From an uncultured Granulosicoccaceae bacterium (GTDB lineage Bacteria; Pseudomonadota; Gammaproteobacteria; Granulosicoccales; Granulosicoccaceae): a DNA stretch of 64,000 bases. The translations under genes and the position numbers were made by a program. Below, piece after piece: positions 15,618 to 25,463 of the stretch. The stretch's first letter is position 1. Every line of letters begins with the position of its first letter. The notes under the pieces are model-generated. The model was not told where the DNA came from, made no database searches, and saw nothing but the letters and a program-made list of their open reading frames with translations. Location: contig CALLLW010000043.1 of the NCBI GenBank assembly GCA_938007995.1, positions 1 through 64,000 of the forward strand. The letters are read 5' to 3'.

Positions 15618-16157
15618 ATGGCAGATTCACTTCGCGATCAACTGATCGCTGCCGGCTTTGAAGCACCAAAAAAGCAGACCAAAAAAGCTGCAAAAGATAA
15701 TCGCGGTCAAAAGAGTCGGCCTAAAAACAATAAAAAAAGACCAGGCTCCCCCAGCAATAAAAGCGCAGGCAAATCCGTATCTGCAAAGCCCACCAGCGAC
15801 AAAAGCGCGGAAGCGGCAATACTTGAACGCAAGAAACTCAAAGCGCAAATAAAAGAGCTGATAGACAACAACAAGCTTGAGAACTGGAAAGGCGAAATTG
15901 CCTTTCGCTACACCGTAGAAAAACGTATCCGCGAGCTATATGTCAATGAAGATGCGCGTAAGCAACTAACCGATCGTGAGGTCGCAATCACTCGCCTCAA
16001 TGGTGACACCTATCTGGTTCCCATTGCGATCGCTGCAGAAATAATAACAATCAATCCGCAGTGGAGTGTCTTCAACAATGCAGAAGATGACACCTCACAA
16101 AGTGCTTCAGATGATGACTACGCGGACTATCAGGTTCCGGATGATATCCAGTGGTAG
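15618..16157 (+). CDS. DUF2058 (YaiL-like) protein
   Basis: 179 residues. The N terminus MADSLRDQLIAAGF followed by a Lys-rich, low-complexity segment (about 18-75) is the hallmark of the DUF2058/YaiL family. A charged helical stretch and a C-terminal half with RYTVEKRIRELYVN and VAITRLNGDTYLVPIAIA follow, also family-like. YaiL has been called a nucleoprotein or polynucleotide-associated protein, but its function is not firmly known; the basic segment suggests nucleic-acid binding. GAGG lies about 7 bases upstream of the ATG. Confidence 0.8.
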   Translation: MADSLRDQLIAAGFEAPKKQTKKAAKDNRGQKSRPKNNKKRPGSPSNKSAGKSVSAKPTSDKSAEAAILERKKLKAQIKELIDNNKLENWKGEIAFRYTVEKRIRELYVNEDARKQLTDREVAITRLNGDTYLVPIAIAAEIITINPQWSVFNNAEDDTSQSASDDDYADYQVPDDIQW

Positions 16158-16252
16158 TCAGCGTGCTGCACACGTCTGAGTAGCCCGGTATCAGCCTTTG
16201 CAACGGAACAGCGCAACTGATCAACGCAAATGGCCACCACAACTGAATAATT

Positions 16253-17710
16253 ATGGCGCAAACATTTCTGTGGCATGACTATGAAACTTTCGGACGTGAT
16301 CCGTTCCGGGAAAGGCCGGTACAGTTTGCATCCATAAGGACTGACGAAAATCTTGAGCCAATAGAAGATGGCACCATGATTTACTGCCGGCAGACCCCTG
16401 ATTATCTGCCGGATCCGGGTTCGTGTTCGGTTCATGGCGTACTGCCGCAAACTGCCAACGCAGAGGGCTTGAGCGAATGGCAGTTTGCCAATTGCATTCA
16501 TCAGCAAATGTCCGTTGCAGAAACCTGCACAGTGGGATTCAACAACATCAGATTTGACGATGAGTTCACCCGCCAAATGTTGTATCGCAATCTGTTCGAC
16601 CCCTATGCGCGTGAATGGCAAAATCGCAACTCACGCTGGGACCTGATTGATGTGGTACGGCTTGCGCGTGCACTCCGACCGGAAGGTATTGAGTGGCCTT
16701 ATACGGATGACAACAAACCGACAAATAAACTTGAGTTACTTACAGCGCTAAACGGCATTAATCACAGCGATGCTCATGATGCACTGGCAGATGTCAGAGC
16801 CACTATTGCAGTGGCGAAACTATTAAAGCAAAAACAGCCTAAGTTGTTTGAGTACGCCTACAACACTCGAAAAAAACAGTGGGTACTTGGTTCAGCACTC
16901 AGCCTGATTAAGCAGGAGCCAGTGCTGCACATTTCCGGCATGTACCCGGCGGCGGTCGGGCATTTATCAATGGTTGTTCCACTGAGTCAGCACCCGACCA
17001 ACCCTAACGGAGTGCTGGTATACGATCTTCGTCATGATCCCGAAGATTTGATAAAGCTAACAGCGGAAGAATTAAAACAACGCATTTTTACCGCAGCTAA
17101 AGACCTGCCTGAAGGAAAAGAACGAATCGCGATCAAAACCGTACACGCGAACCGATGTCCGGTACTGGTACCGGTTAATACCCTTGATGATAAGACCGCC
17201 AGAAAGTGGCAGCTCGATCGCAATCAATGCCTCGAAAACCGGAAAAAGTTGCTGGCTGCTCAAAACCTGCTGCAAAAACTGGCAGAGGTGTTTACCCGTC
17301 ACGACAAGTTCGCAAGCAATGATCCAGACCTCGCAATCTACTCCGGCAACTTTGCCAGTAGTCAGGACCGAAACACGATGAATGCCTTACATAACGATCT
17401 TAGTAAAGGCAAAACAGTTCAACACAGCAGTTACACTTTTAATGACGACAGGCTCAATGCGTTGTGCTTCAGGCTTGTGGCTCGCAACTGGCCAGAACAA
17501 CTGACCAGTGATGATACTGATCAGTGGAAACACTTATGCCGACAACGTGTGCACAAAGGTGCAGACGGCTTCAGATCACTGCAACAGTACCGCGAGCTGA
17601 TCGATGAAATTCGTGAAACTGCAAGCACACCTGAGGATTTTGAAAAAGCGGACCAGCTCGCAGAATATGGCGAGAGTGTCGCGGCTTATTCAGCACCTGC
17701 AATCACATAG
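16253..17710 (+). CDS. sbcB: Exodeoxyribonuclease I (SbcB)
   Basis: 3'-5' single-strand DNA exonuclease acting in recombination and mismatch repair. 485 residues (E. coli 475). The DEDDh exonuclease motif I is WHDYETFGRDP with Asp9 and Glu11. FNNIRFDDEF supplies motif II, and HDALADVRATI near residue 180 gives the His/Asp of motif III. The SH3-like and C-terminal ExoI regions follow, with a typical RPVQFASIRT early in the protein. It stands alone on the plus strand, about 95 bases after the DUF2058 gene. Confidence 0.93.
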   Translation: MAQTFLWHDYETFGRDPFRERPVQFASIRTDENLEPIEDGTMIYCRQTPDYLPDPGSCSVHGVLPQTANAEGLSEWQFANCIHQQMSVAETCTVGFNNIRFDDEFTRQMLYRNLFDPYAREWQNRNSRWDLIDVVRLARALRPEGIEWPYTDDNKPTNKLELLTALNGINHSDAHDALADVRATIAVAKLLKQKQPKLFEYAYNTRKKQWVLGSALSLIKQEPVLHISGMYPAAVGHLSMVVPLSQHPTNPNGVLVYDLRHDPEDLIKLTAEELKQRIFTAAKDLPEGKERIAIKTVHANRCPVLVPVNTLDDKTARKWQLDRNQCLENRKKLLAAQNLLQKLAEVFTRHDKFASNDPDLAIYSGNFASSQDRNTMNALHNDLSKGKTVQHSSYTFNDDRLNALCFRLVARNWPEQLTSDDTDQWKHLCRQRVHKGADGFRSLQQYRELIDEIRETASTPEDFEKADQLAEYGESVAAYSAPAIT

Positions 17711-17862
17711 CCTGAAATTACATAGACTTGTAAGCAGCACCTGCGTGCTTAGCCGGTATTTCCCTGAACATGCGTCCATCTGGTTCACATAACATTCATT
17801 TGCGCTTCAGGCGTCTTCGGTATTGTTATATAGTCAGGTCAGTAGAAACGTATAACGCGATC

Positions 17863-18573
17863 ATGCAACACAGTTCTAAAATCGTACTGTTTCAATCACC
17901 TCCAGAGGCTTGCAGCTATCTGGAAAACCATGTTTCGCGAAACGTTTACGCCGATCCTTTTCGTCCGCCAACAATGCCACTTTACAACGGGCTGATTCAA
18001 AAAGGGTTCAGACGCAGTGGCGATTATCTTTATCGTCCTCACTGCGAGCAATGTGAAAAATGCATTTCCGCCAGAATCATCGTTGATGAATTCAAACCGA
18101 ACCGTTCGCAAAAGCGCGCAATAAAAAATAACGATGACCTAACGTTCAATCGTGAAACCGCTGAATACACCGACGAATACTTTGAACTGTACTGTCACTA
18201 CCTGAGCAGCCGCCATAAAGACGCTGGCATGGATAATCCAGAGCGTAGCGACTTTGAAAGATTTCTAATCAGTGAGTGGTGCGACACAGAGTTTTGCACG
18301 CTCAGACTCAACAAGCAACTCATTGCAGTTGCTGTTACTGATATCGTCAACACCGGCCTAAGTGCTGTGTACACATACTTTGATCCGGAATTTGCAGGTA
18401 GAAGCCTGGGCACTGCCTGCATAATGAAACAAATAGAAATGGCAGAGACCATGGATCTTGAATATGTTTACCTTGGCTACTGGATAGAAGAGTGTGAGAA
18501 GATGAGTTACAAATCAAACTACAAACCGCAGGAACGATACGTCAACGACAGCTGGGTTAAGGTGGCACTCTAG
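17863..18573 (+). CDS. bpt: Aspartate/glutamate leucyltransferase (Bpt)
   Basis: Attaches Leu from Leu-tRNA to proteins with N-terminal Asp or Glu, marking them for ClpS/ClpAP. 236 residues from the ATG at 17863, the family length. An in-frame ATG at 17770 would add 31 residues unlike the family. Landmarks: YRPHCEQCEKCISARI with its Cys cluster, FKPNRSQKRA, YTYFDPEF, LGTACIMKQIE and YVYLGYWIEECEKMSYKSNY. The C terminus matches the ATE/Bpt pattern KPQERY. clpS/clpA are not in the window. Confidence 0.9.
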   Translation: MQHSSKIVLFQSPPEACSYLENHVSRNVYADPFRPPTMPLYNGLIQKGFRRSGDYLYRPHCEQCEKCISARIIVDEFKPNRSQKRAIKNNDDLTFNRETAEYTDEYFELYCHYLSSRHKDAGMDNPERSDFERFLISEWCDTEFCTLRLNKQLIAVAVTDIVNTGLSAVYTYFDPEFAGRSLGTACIMKQIEMAETMDLEYVYLGYWIEECEKMSYKSNYKPQERYVNDSWVKVAL

Positions 18574-18596
18574 ACAACACCTGCAGTCTGCGCGAA

Positions 18597-19889
18597 TTAC
18601 CCAATCCGCTGAGTTAAATCCAGTATGTGTGCCTGCTCATCTTCTGGACGTGTGGTTCTAATCTTTTGTATGCGGTCTACGTATTTTTTATAGAACTCGC
18701 GATTGCCCAAATCATCGCGGCCGAGTCTCGTGAACAGCCGCTCGGCATCACTCCACATTCCCTGTCGATAAAACTGCATGGCTTTGCTGTGCAACTGTAA
18801 TCGCTCGTGTAACTGTGGTGACGCCTCTTCAACCGGACATACTGGCTCGAACAGCCTGACAAACCTTTGCCGTCCCTTAACATGCACGGTATCAAGCTCG
18901 CGGAACAGGTATTCGGGCACCTTAACTACTGTTGACTCAGAAGCGACGACAGGGATATCGTAATATCCGGTACATCGTTGTAAGCGATTAGCAGTATTCA
19001 CCGGGTCACCAACTGCAGTGTAAGTCATGTGATACCGTGAACCCATGTGCCCCACATTGGCAAAGCCGGTTGATATACCAATGCCAATGGTGATCGGCGG
19101 CAATCCAAGACTTTGCATTTGCTGCGACAGTACGGCAACTTCGTCCTGAATTTTACGTGCCGCATGCATCGAGTCCGAGGCGTGACTGTCACTGCGTTCC
19201 GGAGCACCCCAGAATGCCATCACACTATCACCCATGTACTTGTCTACCGTACCGCCGTACTGATGAATAACTCGACTAACCACACCAAAATAGGCGTTTA
19301 ACCAGTCTCTGAGTCGATCGGGGTTGAGGGTCTCGGCAATCGTTGTGAATTGTTTGATATCACAGAAGAGGATCGTCAGCTCCCGCGAATCACTGACTGC
19401 CGCCATACCAGATGGATTATCAATGTAATAGTTAGCCAGATTGGACGGTATGTAGTGTTTGAAAAATGCACTGACCTTGCGCTGGTGCATAATACGATGC
19501 GCTAAAACCCCGACCGTATAAGCGAGGAACACAACAATCATCATTGCGATGATCGCTGTAAAAGAGGGATCACTGCTGCTATCCGGTACAACATAGTAAA
19601 CAGCCGCTACCAATAACACAGCAAGCGCAAACAGTGGCAGCGCCACTCTCATTGACAACAATGGAGCACCAAACGCCAGAGTGACTGCAATCAACAGGGA
19701 CACCATTCCCCGCACTCCACTGTTGATCAGAGACTCAGCAGAGCCAACACTGATAGCCAGCGAAACAGGCGCCGATGAAAAATGCAGGCGCAATAAACCA
19801 AAACAAAAAACCACTGCCACAAGCAATGCGATCAGGCATATGGTCACATTTGTTGTGTAACGTCTGAGATTGGAAGTTATTTGCTGCAA
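18597..19889 (-). CDS. Membrane-bound class III adenylate/guanylate cyclase
   Basis: 430 residues. The N-terminal ~135 residues hold four to five hydrophobic segments. A class III cyclase catalytic domain follows (about 165-345): ELTILFCDIKQFT carries the first metal Asp, YMGDSVMAFWGAP the second, and TYTAVGDPVNTANRLQ is the conserved region with the transition-state residues. Positions that choose ATP over GTP cannot be assigned safely by eye. A C-terminal helical tail of ~85 residues follows. The protein probably makes cAMP in response to a membrane cue. It is divergent from pta. No CRP-like protein lies in the window. Confidence 0.85.
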   Translation of the reverse strand: MQQITSNLRRYTTNVTICLIALLVAVVFCFGLLRLHFSSAPVSLAISVGSAESLINSGVRGMVSLLIAVTLAFGAPLLSMRVALPLFALAVLLVAAVYYVVPDSSSDPSFTAIIAMMIVVFLAYTVGVLAHRIMHQRKVSAFFKHYIPSNLANYYIDNPSGMAAVSDSRELTILFCDIKQFTTIAETLNPDRLRDWLNAYFGVVSRVIHQYGGTVDKYMGDSVMAFWGAPERSDSHASDSMHAARKIQDEVAVLSQQMQSLGLPPITIGIGISTGFANVGHMGSRYHMTYTAVGDPVNTANRLQRCTGYYDIPVVASESTVVKVPEYLFRELDTVHVKGRQRFVRLFEPVCPVEEASPQLHERLQLHSKAMQFYRQGMWSDAERLFTRLGRDDLGNREFYKKYVDRIQKIRTTRPEDEQAHILDLTQRIG

Positions 19890-20146
19890 GCTTCAGCCTT
19901 GAGGCCCGGAAAGGTCGATCATAGTGCCAATTAACTGGCGCATTGGTGCGCAAACAGCGCAAAACATTACACTGTGAGGCGGTTCTGGTTATTGGATTGC
20001 AAGCACTGTGCAAACTCGCTTGCAACACTCCTGCCGTGCGACCCGCTGGTCGCTGGCAAACTCATTGTACGGACCTGCAAATGCTACCCTCTGGCGATCT
20101 GTCACTTTAAACTCCGCTGATAACCCGGCTTACTTAATCTAGAACT

Positions 20147-21136
20147 ATGAATGACGTCATCAAGCGCTGCATCGATCTATGCCAACCTGGAAAAAGCAGA
20201 CTTGCGCTGCCTGAAGGTGAGGATCCTCGAATACAAGCAGCGGCAGTCGAGATACGGGCAAAACAAATAGCTTCTCCTGTGTTATTCGGTGACGATTCAC
20301 ACATTCGCTCCACTGCACAATCGAACGCAGTTGATCTAACCGGCATTGACGTCATTGATACTTCCAACCCTGTTCCCGCTCACCTGAGCGATGCACTGAT
20401 TGGCAGGAAGAAAAAGATCACCGCTAATAATGTCGAAGAGTTTCTTCAGATGCCAATCTACCGCTCGGTGGCGATGATGCATTGCAATGAACTCGATGCC
20501 ATGGTTGCCGGCGCTGTATTGCCAACAGCTAAAGTACTCGAAGCTTCATTTGCTGTCGGGTCTCAGCCAAACATCAAAACACTATCAAGCTTTTTTATTA
20601 TGGACTTGAAAAATCAGGCAACTGGAGTGGCAGATACCCTCCTGTTTGCAGACTGTGCGCTGAATATCGCGCCGAGCAAAGAGCAGCTGGCAGAGATCGC
20701 TATCACTACTGCGCGCAGTGCAGAGAAATTACTTAAAACAGCACCCAGGGTGGCAATGTTGTCGTTCTCCACACACGGCAGTGCTCGCCATGCTGACGCT
20801 AGCAAAGTGGCAGAAGTGGTAGAAATTGTCCGCAGCCGTGCTCCTGACATCGCAATTGAAGGCGAAATTCAGGCAGATACAGCGCTCTCGGCGCTTGTCG
20901 CCAATAGTAAACTTGCCAATCCCGGTGACGTTGCCGGCCAGGCTAATGTATTGATTTTTCCCGACTTAAATTCAGGCAACATCGCATACAAGCTGGTGCA
21001 ATACTGTGGTGGTGCACAGGCAACCGGACCAATATTGCAAGGATTCGCCAAACCTGTCTGCGATCTGTCACGCGGGGCCAGTGTTGACGACATCGTATCA
21101 GCCGCCGCCGTAACCGTTGCTCTTGGTGACCAGTAA
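20147..21136 (+). CDS. pta: Phosphate acetyltransferase (Pta), short form
   Basis: Interconverts acetyl-CoA and acetyl phosphate. 329 residues, only the catalytic PTA/PTB domain, without the long regulatory N terminus of E. coli Pta. Visible family stretches are RLALPEGEDPRIQAAA (about 19-34), PTAKVLEASF, FADCALNIAPS, MLSFSTHGSARH and LIFPDLNSGNIAYKLVQYCGGAQATGP in part. No ackA next door; the acetate kinase must be elsewhere, or the enzyme serves another acyl-phosphate pathway. Confidence 0.88.
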   Translation: MNDVIKRCIDLCQPGKSRLALPEGEDPRIQAAAVEIRAKQIASPVLFGDDSHIRSTAQSNAVDLTGIDVIDTSNPVPAHLSDALIGRKKKITANNVEEFLQMPIYRSVAMMHCNELDAMVAGAVLPTAKVLEASFAVGSQPNIKTLSSFFIMDLKNQATGVADTLLFADCALNIAPSKEQLAEIAITTARSAEKLLKTAPRVAMLSFSTHGSARHADASKVAEVVEIVRSRAPDIAIEGEIQADTALSALVANSKLANPGDVAGQANVLIFPDLNSGNIAYKLVQYCGGAQATGPILQGFAKPVCDLSRGASVDDIVSAAAVTVALGDQ

Positions 21137-21540
21137 ACCTTGCCCGGTAAACCAGATGTAGTCACTAAAGCCCCGGCGGTCAGAGAGGCCCGGGATCAGC
21201 AAATTATGATCACTGATAATTGCACCTGAGATAACCACAATAATTGATCTGGAATAAACCACCCGCGCAAATCTGCACTATTATTAAATCTCTTCGGTAT
21301 TAATCATCTCCGGTTAGTGATCATCGGAAAGACATTTTCCTGAAAGGCATTAATCCGCAACTCACCCAATTCATTCACACTGAACCACACGCAGTCATTG
21401 TTGAATTCTGAAGATTGACGCATACCATCACATGATGCGCGCCTTACCCGGGGCGCGCCGAACAATAAACCAGGCTGTATTTTCTAAATAGCCAACAGTA
21501 CGTCGCCCGGCAACCCGCAAAACAGGATATTTATTCTTTT
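21137..21540. other. 404-base intergenic region upstream of lon
   Basis: No gene seen. It is AT-rich in the middle, with several TGATC and ATTAAT motifs. A strong GC hairpin lies at 21437-21458: GCGCGCC pairs with GGCGCGC around an 8-base loop, in what is probably the lon mRNA leader. A sigma-32-like promoter candidate lies just upstream. Confidence 0.6.
21400..21429 (+). promoter_or_regulatory. Candidate heat-shock (sigma-32-like) promoter of lon
   Basis: GTTGAA at 21400-21405 resembles the sigma-32 -35 box CTTGAA. Fifteen bases later, CATACCATC partly matches the -10 box CCCCAT. It sits about 110 bases before lon, a classic heat-shock gene. The -10 match is poor, so this is only a candidate. 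Confidence 0.25.
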
Positions 21541-23937
21541 ATGAGTAAAGACGACCCGCAAGTTCTGCCAAAGAAAAAACCGCATGGCACTGGTCTGATA
21601 TTACCCGGACAGGCGCTGCCGTCCAAAATACTCATCCTGCCGGTATACGAAAGACCATTTTTTCCTGCCCAGATCCAGCCACTGGTAGTGGATAGAGACC
21701 ACTGGCGGAGTACTTTCGAAAAATTACATGCAGATGATCAGCATGTAGTGGGGTTGATACATGTCAATGACGATGCGCAGGATATTCCCGACCCAACCGA
21801 ATTCTCCCATACCGGTTGTGTGGTCAGGCTACACAACGTGGTGGAACAAGAATCCAACATTCAGTTTATTGCGCAGGGATTGCAACGTTTCACGATACGC
21901 AAGTGGTTGCGTAAAGCGCCACCGTTCGTAGCATCTGTGGACTATCCGCTGGAGCTTGAAGAAAACAGAGATGATGTAAAATCCTATGCCATGGCATTGA
22001 TACAGGCAATTAAAGAACTGGTTCCTCTTAACCCACTCTACAACGAAGAACTGAAGAATTTTCTCAATCATTTCAATCTGAACGAACCATCGCCATTGGC
22101 TGACTTTGCGGCAGCAATTACCACTGCACCGGGTGAAGACTTACAAGAGGTGCTCGATACAATTCCAATGCTTCCGCGTATGGAGAAGGTATTACTGCTG
22201 CTGCGCAAAGAAATTGAAATGGCGCGTTTACAGGGCGAGATACGCCAGGAAGTGGAAAATAAAATCCACAAAAACCAGCGAGAGTTTTTTCTAAAAGAAC
22301 AATTAAAAATTATCCAGCGCGAACTCGGTATCGCCAAAGATGATCGCACCGCTGATGTGGAACAATTTAACCAACGCATGGAGCAGCGGCATCCGCCTGA
22401 GCCTGTGCAAAAAAGATTTGAAGAGGAACTGCAAAAACTATCTGTACTTGAGACCGGCTCACCCGAATACGGTGTTACCCGAAATTACCTTGACTGGGTA
22501 ACGAATGTCCCATGGGGAGTTCAGTCAGAAGACAAACTGAATCTGAAATCAGCTCGCAGAATTCTGAACCGTGATCACGCGGGTCTTGATGATGTTAAAG
22601 ACCGCATTCTTGAATTTCTTGCACTCGGTGCATATCGGGGAGAAATTTCCGGTTCCATACTATTGTTGGTTGGGCCACCGGGTGTTGGCAAAACCTCAAT
22701 CGGTCGTTCTATTGCAGACTCGCTGGGCCGAAAGTTTTACCGGTTCAGCCTTGGTGGCATGCGTGATGAAGCAGAAATCAAGGGTCATAGAAGAACTTAT
22801 ATTGGTGCGATGCCCGGCAAGCTTGTACAAGCACTAAAGGATGTGCAGGTAGACAACCCGGTCATCATGCTCGATGAAGTCGATAAAATCGGTGCCTCCT
22901 TCCAGGGAGATCCCGCTTCTGCCCTGCTGGAAGTACTCGATCCAGAGCAGAACAGCGAGTTCCTCGATCACTACCTCGATTTGCGCGTCGATCTGTCTAA
23001 AGTACTTTTTGTATGCACTGCAAATCAAATGGACACAATACCGCGACCGCTGCTTGATCGTATGGACGATATCCGTCTTGCAGGTTATTTACCTGAAGAA
23101 AAATTCAAGATTGCCACCAAACATCTCTGGCCACGACTGCTGGAACGCAACAAAGTGGCAAAATCAAAAATCACTCTGACCGATGCAGCGATTAAGACAC
23201 TGATTGAAGGGTATGCGAGAGAGGCCGGAGTCAGAAATCTCGAAAAGTTGCTATCCAAAATCCTGCGTAAATCTGTAGTCAAACTACTGGACGGCAGTCG
23301 AAAGCTGACGATCAACGAAAAAACCTTGAAAGACCTGATTGGTCCACCTGTGTTCCGACAGGAAAGACAACTCAAAGGAGTAGGAGTGGTCACCGGTCTG
23401 GCATGGACCGCGATGGGGGGTGCCACACTGCCAGTAGAGGCAACAATAATTCACAACGAAAAGAACGGATTTAAACTGACCGGCAATCTGGGCAACGTGA
23501 TGAAAGAGTCTGCGGAGATTGCCTATAGCTACGTTACATCAAACCTCAAAAGCTACAAAGTAAAAACCGATATCAGTAAAAGCTCTTTTGTGCATTTACA
23601 TGTACCGGAAGGTGCAACTCCTAAAGACGGCCCGAGCGCGGGTATTACGATGGCAACGGCGCTGCTCTCTCTGGCTTTAAATAAAGAAATAAGTGCCACC
23701 ATTGCCATGACAGGAGAACTGACACTCACCGGTCAGGTGTTACCGGTTGGTGGCATTAAAGAGAAGCTCATTGCCGCTAAACGATTGGGCATAAAAACAG
23801 CGATACTGCCGCTGGACAATCAGCGGGACTACGAGGAGCTTTCTGCTTCAGTCAGGCGCGGAATAAAAGTACATTTCGCCGATCAATTTGAAGATGTCAG
23901 CAATATTGTATTTAAGGGCGCGCTGCTTAAAAAGTAA
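21541..23937 (+). CDS. lon: ATP-dependent protease Lon
   Basis: Cytoplasmic AAA+ serine protease, 798 residues. It has an N-terminal LON substrate-binding domain (about 25-225), a helical linker, an AAA+ module with Walker A GPPGVGKT (378-385) and Walker B VIMLDEVDK, and a C-terminal protease domain. The catalytic Ser699 is in DGPSAG and Lys742 in GGIKEK, spaced 43 residues apart as in E. coli. The first ~30 residues are a basic extension. The leader carries a strong hairpin; a stem-loop terminator follows the gene. It has its own promoter region of ~400 bases. Confidence 0.96.
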   Translation: MSKDDPQVLPKKKPHGTGLILPGQALPSKILILPVYERPFFPAQIQPLVVDRDHWRSTFEKLHADDQHVVGLIHVNDDAQDIPDPTEFSHTGCVVRLHNVVEQESNIQFIAQGLQRFTIRKWLRKAPPFVASVDYPLELEENRDDVKSYAMALIQAIKELVPLNPLYNEELKNFLNHFNLNEPSPLADFAAAITTAPGEDLQEVLDTIPMLPRMEKVLLLLRKEIEMARLQGEIRQEVENKIHKNQREFFLKEQLKIIQRELGIAKDDRTADVEQFNQRMEQRHPPEPVQKRFEEELQKLSVLETGSPEYGVTRNYLDWVTNVPWGVQSEDKLNLKSARRILNRDHAGLDDVKDRILEFLALGAYRGEISGSILLLVGPPGVGKTSIGRSIADSLGRKFYRFSLGGMRDEAEIKGHRRTYIGAMPGKLVQALKDVQVDNPVIMLDEVDKIGASFQGDPASALLEVLDPEQNSEFLDHYLDLRVDLSKVLFVCTANQMDTIPRPLLDRMDDIRLAGYLPEEKFKIATKHLWPRLLERNKVAKSKITLTDAAIKTLIEGYAREAGVRNLEKLLSKILRKSVVKLLDGSRKLTINEKTLKDLIGPPVFRQERQLKGVGVVTGLAWTAMGGATLPVEATIIHNEKNGFKLTGNLGNVMKESAEIAYSYVTSNLKSYKVKTDISKSSFVHLHVPEGATPKDGPSAGITMATALLSLALNKEISATIAMTGELTLTGQVLPVGGIKEKLIAAKRLGIKTAILPLDNQRDYEELSASVRRGIKVHFADQFEDVSNIVFKGALLKK

Positions 23938-23960
23938 CGATTAAATTAGTATGGGCCAGC

Positions 23961-23996
23961 CGGACTTGCATTAATCCAACATCGTTGGCAAGTCCG
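23961..23996. terminator. Bidirectional stem-loop between lon and the TPR-like gene
   Basis: CGGACTTGC (23961-23969) pairs with GCAAGTCCG (23988-23996); an inner CCAAC/GTTGG pair can compete or extend the structure. It is followed by only a short T run. It lies in the 76-base gap between two convergent genes, so it probably serves both. Confidence 0.65.
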
Positions 23997-24013
23997 TTTG
24001 CAAAATTATTTAG

Positions 24014-25156
24014 TCAGGTAACCGAGTTACTTTGCCAGGGGTACGGGCTGACACTGCCATCTATTTTTTTCAGATACTCTTTTAATTGCTGCTTATCACC
24101 AACCAGCTGCAACAGATAGGCTATGACGTTATTGGCTAAGCCTTTCTGCCACACACCCAGCGACTGATGCTCCTTTTGCACCCGGCGTAGCTGTTGGTAA
24201 ATATCGGCAACAACCTGAGACTGACTGGCACTGATGCCATGGCTTATATCAGCAAAGGCAAGGCACTCGATATGCGTGATGATTCTTGCCATAGCAACGG
24301 TGGCATCGCTCCTGCCATCAACTGCATCTTCAACTATTGATACAAACTCGTTGGCCTGCGCGGGGGAACGTACCATAAATCTGGCGGCTGCTACCACACC
24401 GTGTAAATGCGTTGGATCATGTTGCAACAATAGCGTGAGGCTATTACCCAGATGCTCTGAGCCGAGACCGGCAAAACCTTTGGCCATAAGCAATCCGCAA
24501 AGTGCTTCCGGATTCTCCGGTTGCAGCCGTAGCGCCGAATTAAAATGCTTAAAGGCTTTTGCAATGGTGTTGGCAACCTGTTCATCAAGCGCGTCACCCG
24601 GTTGTAATCCCAATCGCTTGGCAAGGCACAACTTCACGTGACCCATCAGAATATGGCCATCCACACTATCAGGGTTGGCGTTAATGATTTCCTGCAACGC
24701 ACGCTCGCTGACAGAGCTGTAATTCAGGTTTGCAAAAAAACCCTGCCGTTCAGTGGCTGTCATCGAGCTGAGCTTTTCACTCAGGGTATTCCAGCCACCG
24801 GATTTAATCAGGCTAATCGCGAAAACTGAATCACGAGGTGATACTGCGAAGTCATGAGTCAGGCGGCTGCAAAACCTTGATGCTCTGCTGCTGGTTAGCC
24901 CACCAGCACTGGAGTCGCTAGACTCGTCTGGATCTTTGGTTGCGTAGGTATCAATGAACCATGCGCAAAGATTCGCCAGTGCCATGGATAGACAGGCGGC
25001 AATGATGACGTCAATGCCCGGCTGAAATAAGTGCAGCGAAGCGAAGGCTATGGTTAACAGCGCTGCAAATAACGCGAAAGTCGAGCCACGCAGATCGAGC
25101 CTGTCAACAAGCAGATAGACTGTAGCAAACGCTGGGACAGCGAGCAGATAAATCAA
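24014..25156 (-). CDS. Membrane protein with TPR-like repeats, unknown function
   Basis: 380 residues; I do not recognise the family. The N terminus has three hydrophobic segments (about 2-17, 25-45, 50-69), then a Ser/Asp-rich linker. From about 135 on, helical repeats of TPR character follow, the clearest being the run with AFKHFNSALRLQPENPEALC (about 210-229) and LLLQHDPTHLHG. This suggests an inner-membrane anchored scaffold facing the cytoplasm. It converges with lon. The ~300 bases upstream hold no gene. Confidence 0.6.
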   Translation of the reverse strand: MIYLLAVPAFATVYLLVDRLDLRGSTFALFAALLTIAFASLHLFQPGIDVIIAACLSMALANLCAWFIDTYATKDPDESSDSSAGGLTSSRASRFCSRLTHDFAVSPRDSVFAISLIKSGGWNTLSEKLSSMTATERQGFFANLNYSSVSERALQEIINANPDSVDGHILMGHVKLCLAKRLGLQPGDALDEQVANTIAKAFKHFNSALRLQPENPEALCGLLMAKGFAGLGSEHLGNSLTLLLQHDPTHLHGVVAAARFMVRSPAQANEFVSIVEDAVDGRSDATVAMARIITHIECLAFADISHGISASQSQVVADIYQQLRRVQKEHQSLGVWQKGLANNVIAYLLQLVGDKQQLKEYLKKIDGSVSPYPWQSNSVT

Positions 25157-25463
25157 TTAGCGCTCCGGTACCGGACTTGGCCCGGCTCTGGTCAGGGTAC
25201 TTCCAAGTGTATCGGAACCCCGGCGACCGCGTTGTGATACGCCAGTTGTTTGCCAAACATTAACTGTGGTCAAAGCAAATTGCCTTGTGTTTTTTTGATC
25301 TGCAAAACATCGGTTTCACCGACTGATCCACATACCTGCTGCTGCCGTGGTGAAAAGCTGGTAAAACCTGCAGTCACAAATGTTCTCAAATCCGTGGTCA
25401 CACTGGAGCACACACTAACAGGGCACATTCCCTGTCACACCATCGCGCCAGTTTGCCAACGGC
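25157..25463. other. Intergenic stretch, no gene seen
   Basis: 307 bases between the TPR-like gene and heme A synthase gene, both on the minus strand. It should contain the promoter of the TPR-like gene and the 3' end of the heme A synthase transcript. No convincing hairpin or promoter pair was found. Confidence 0.5.

Noticed and set aside
17770..17862. N-terminal extension of bpt
   Set aside because: The added 31 residues are unlike the family; the ATG at 17863 gives the usual length.
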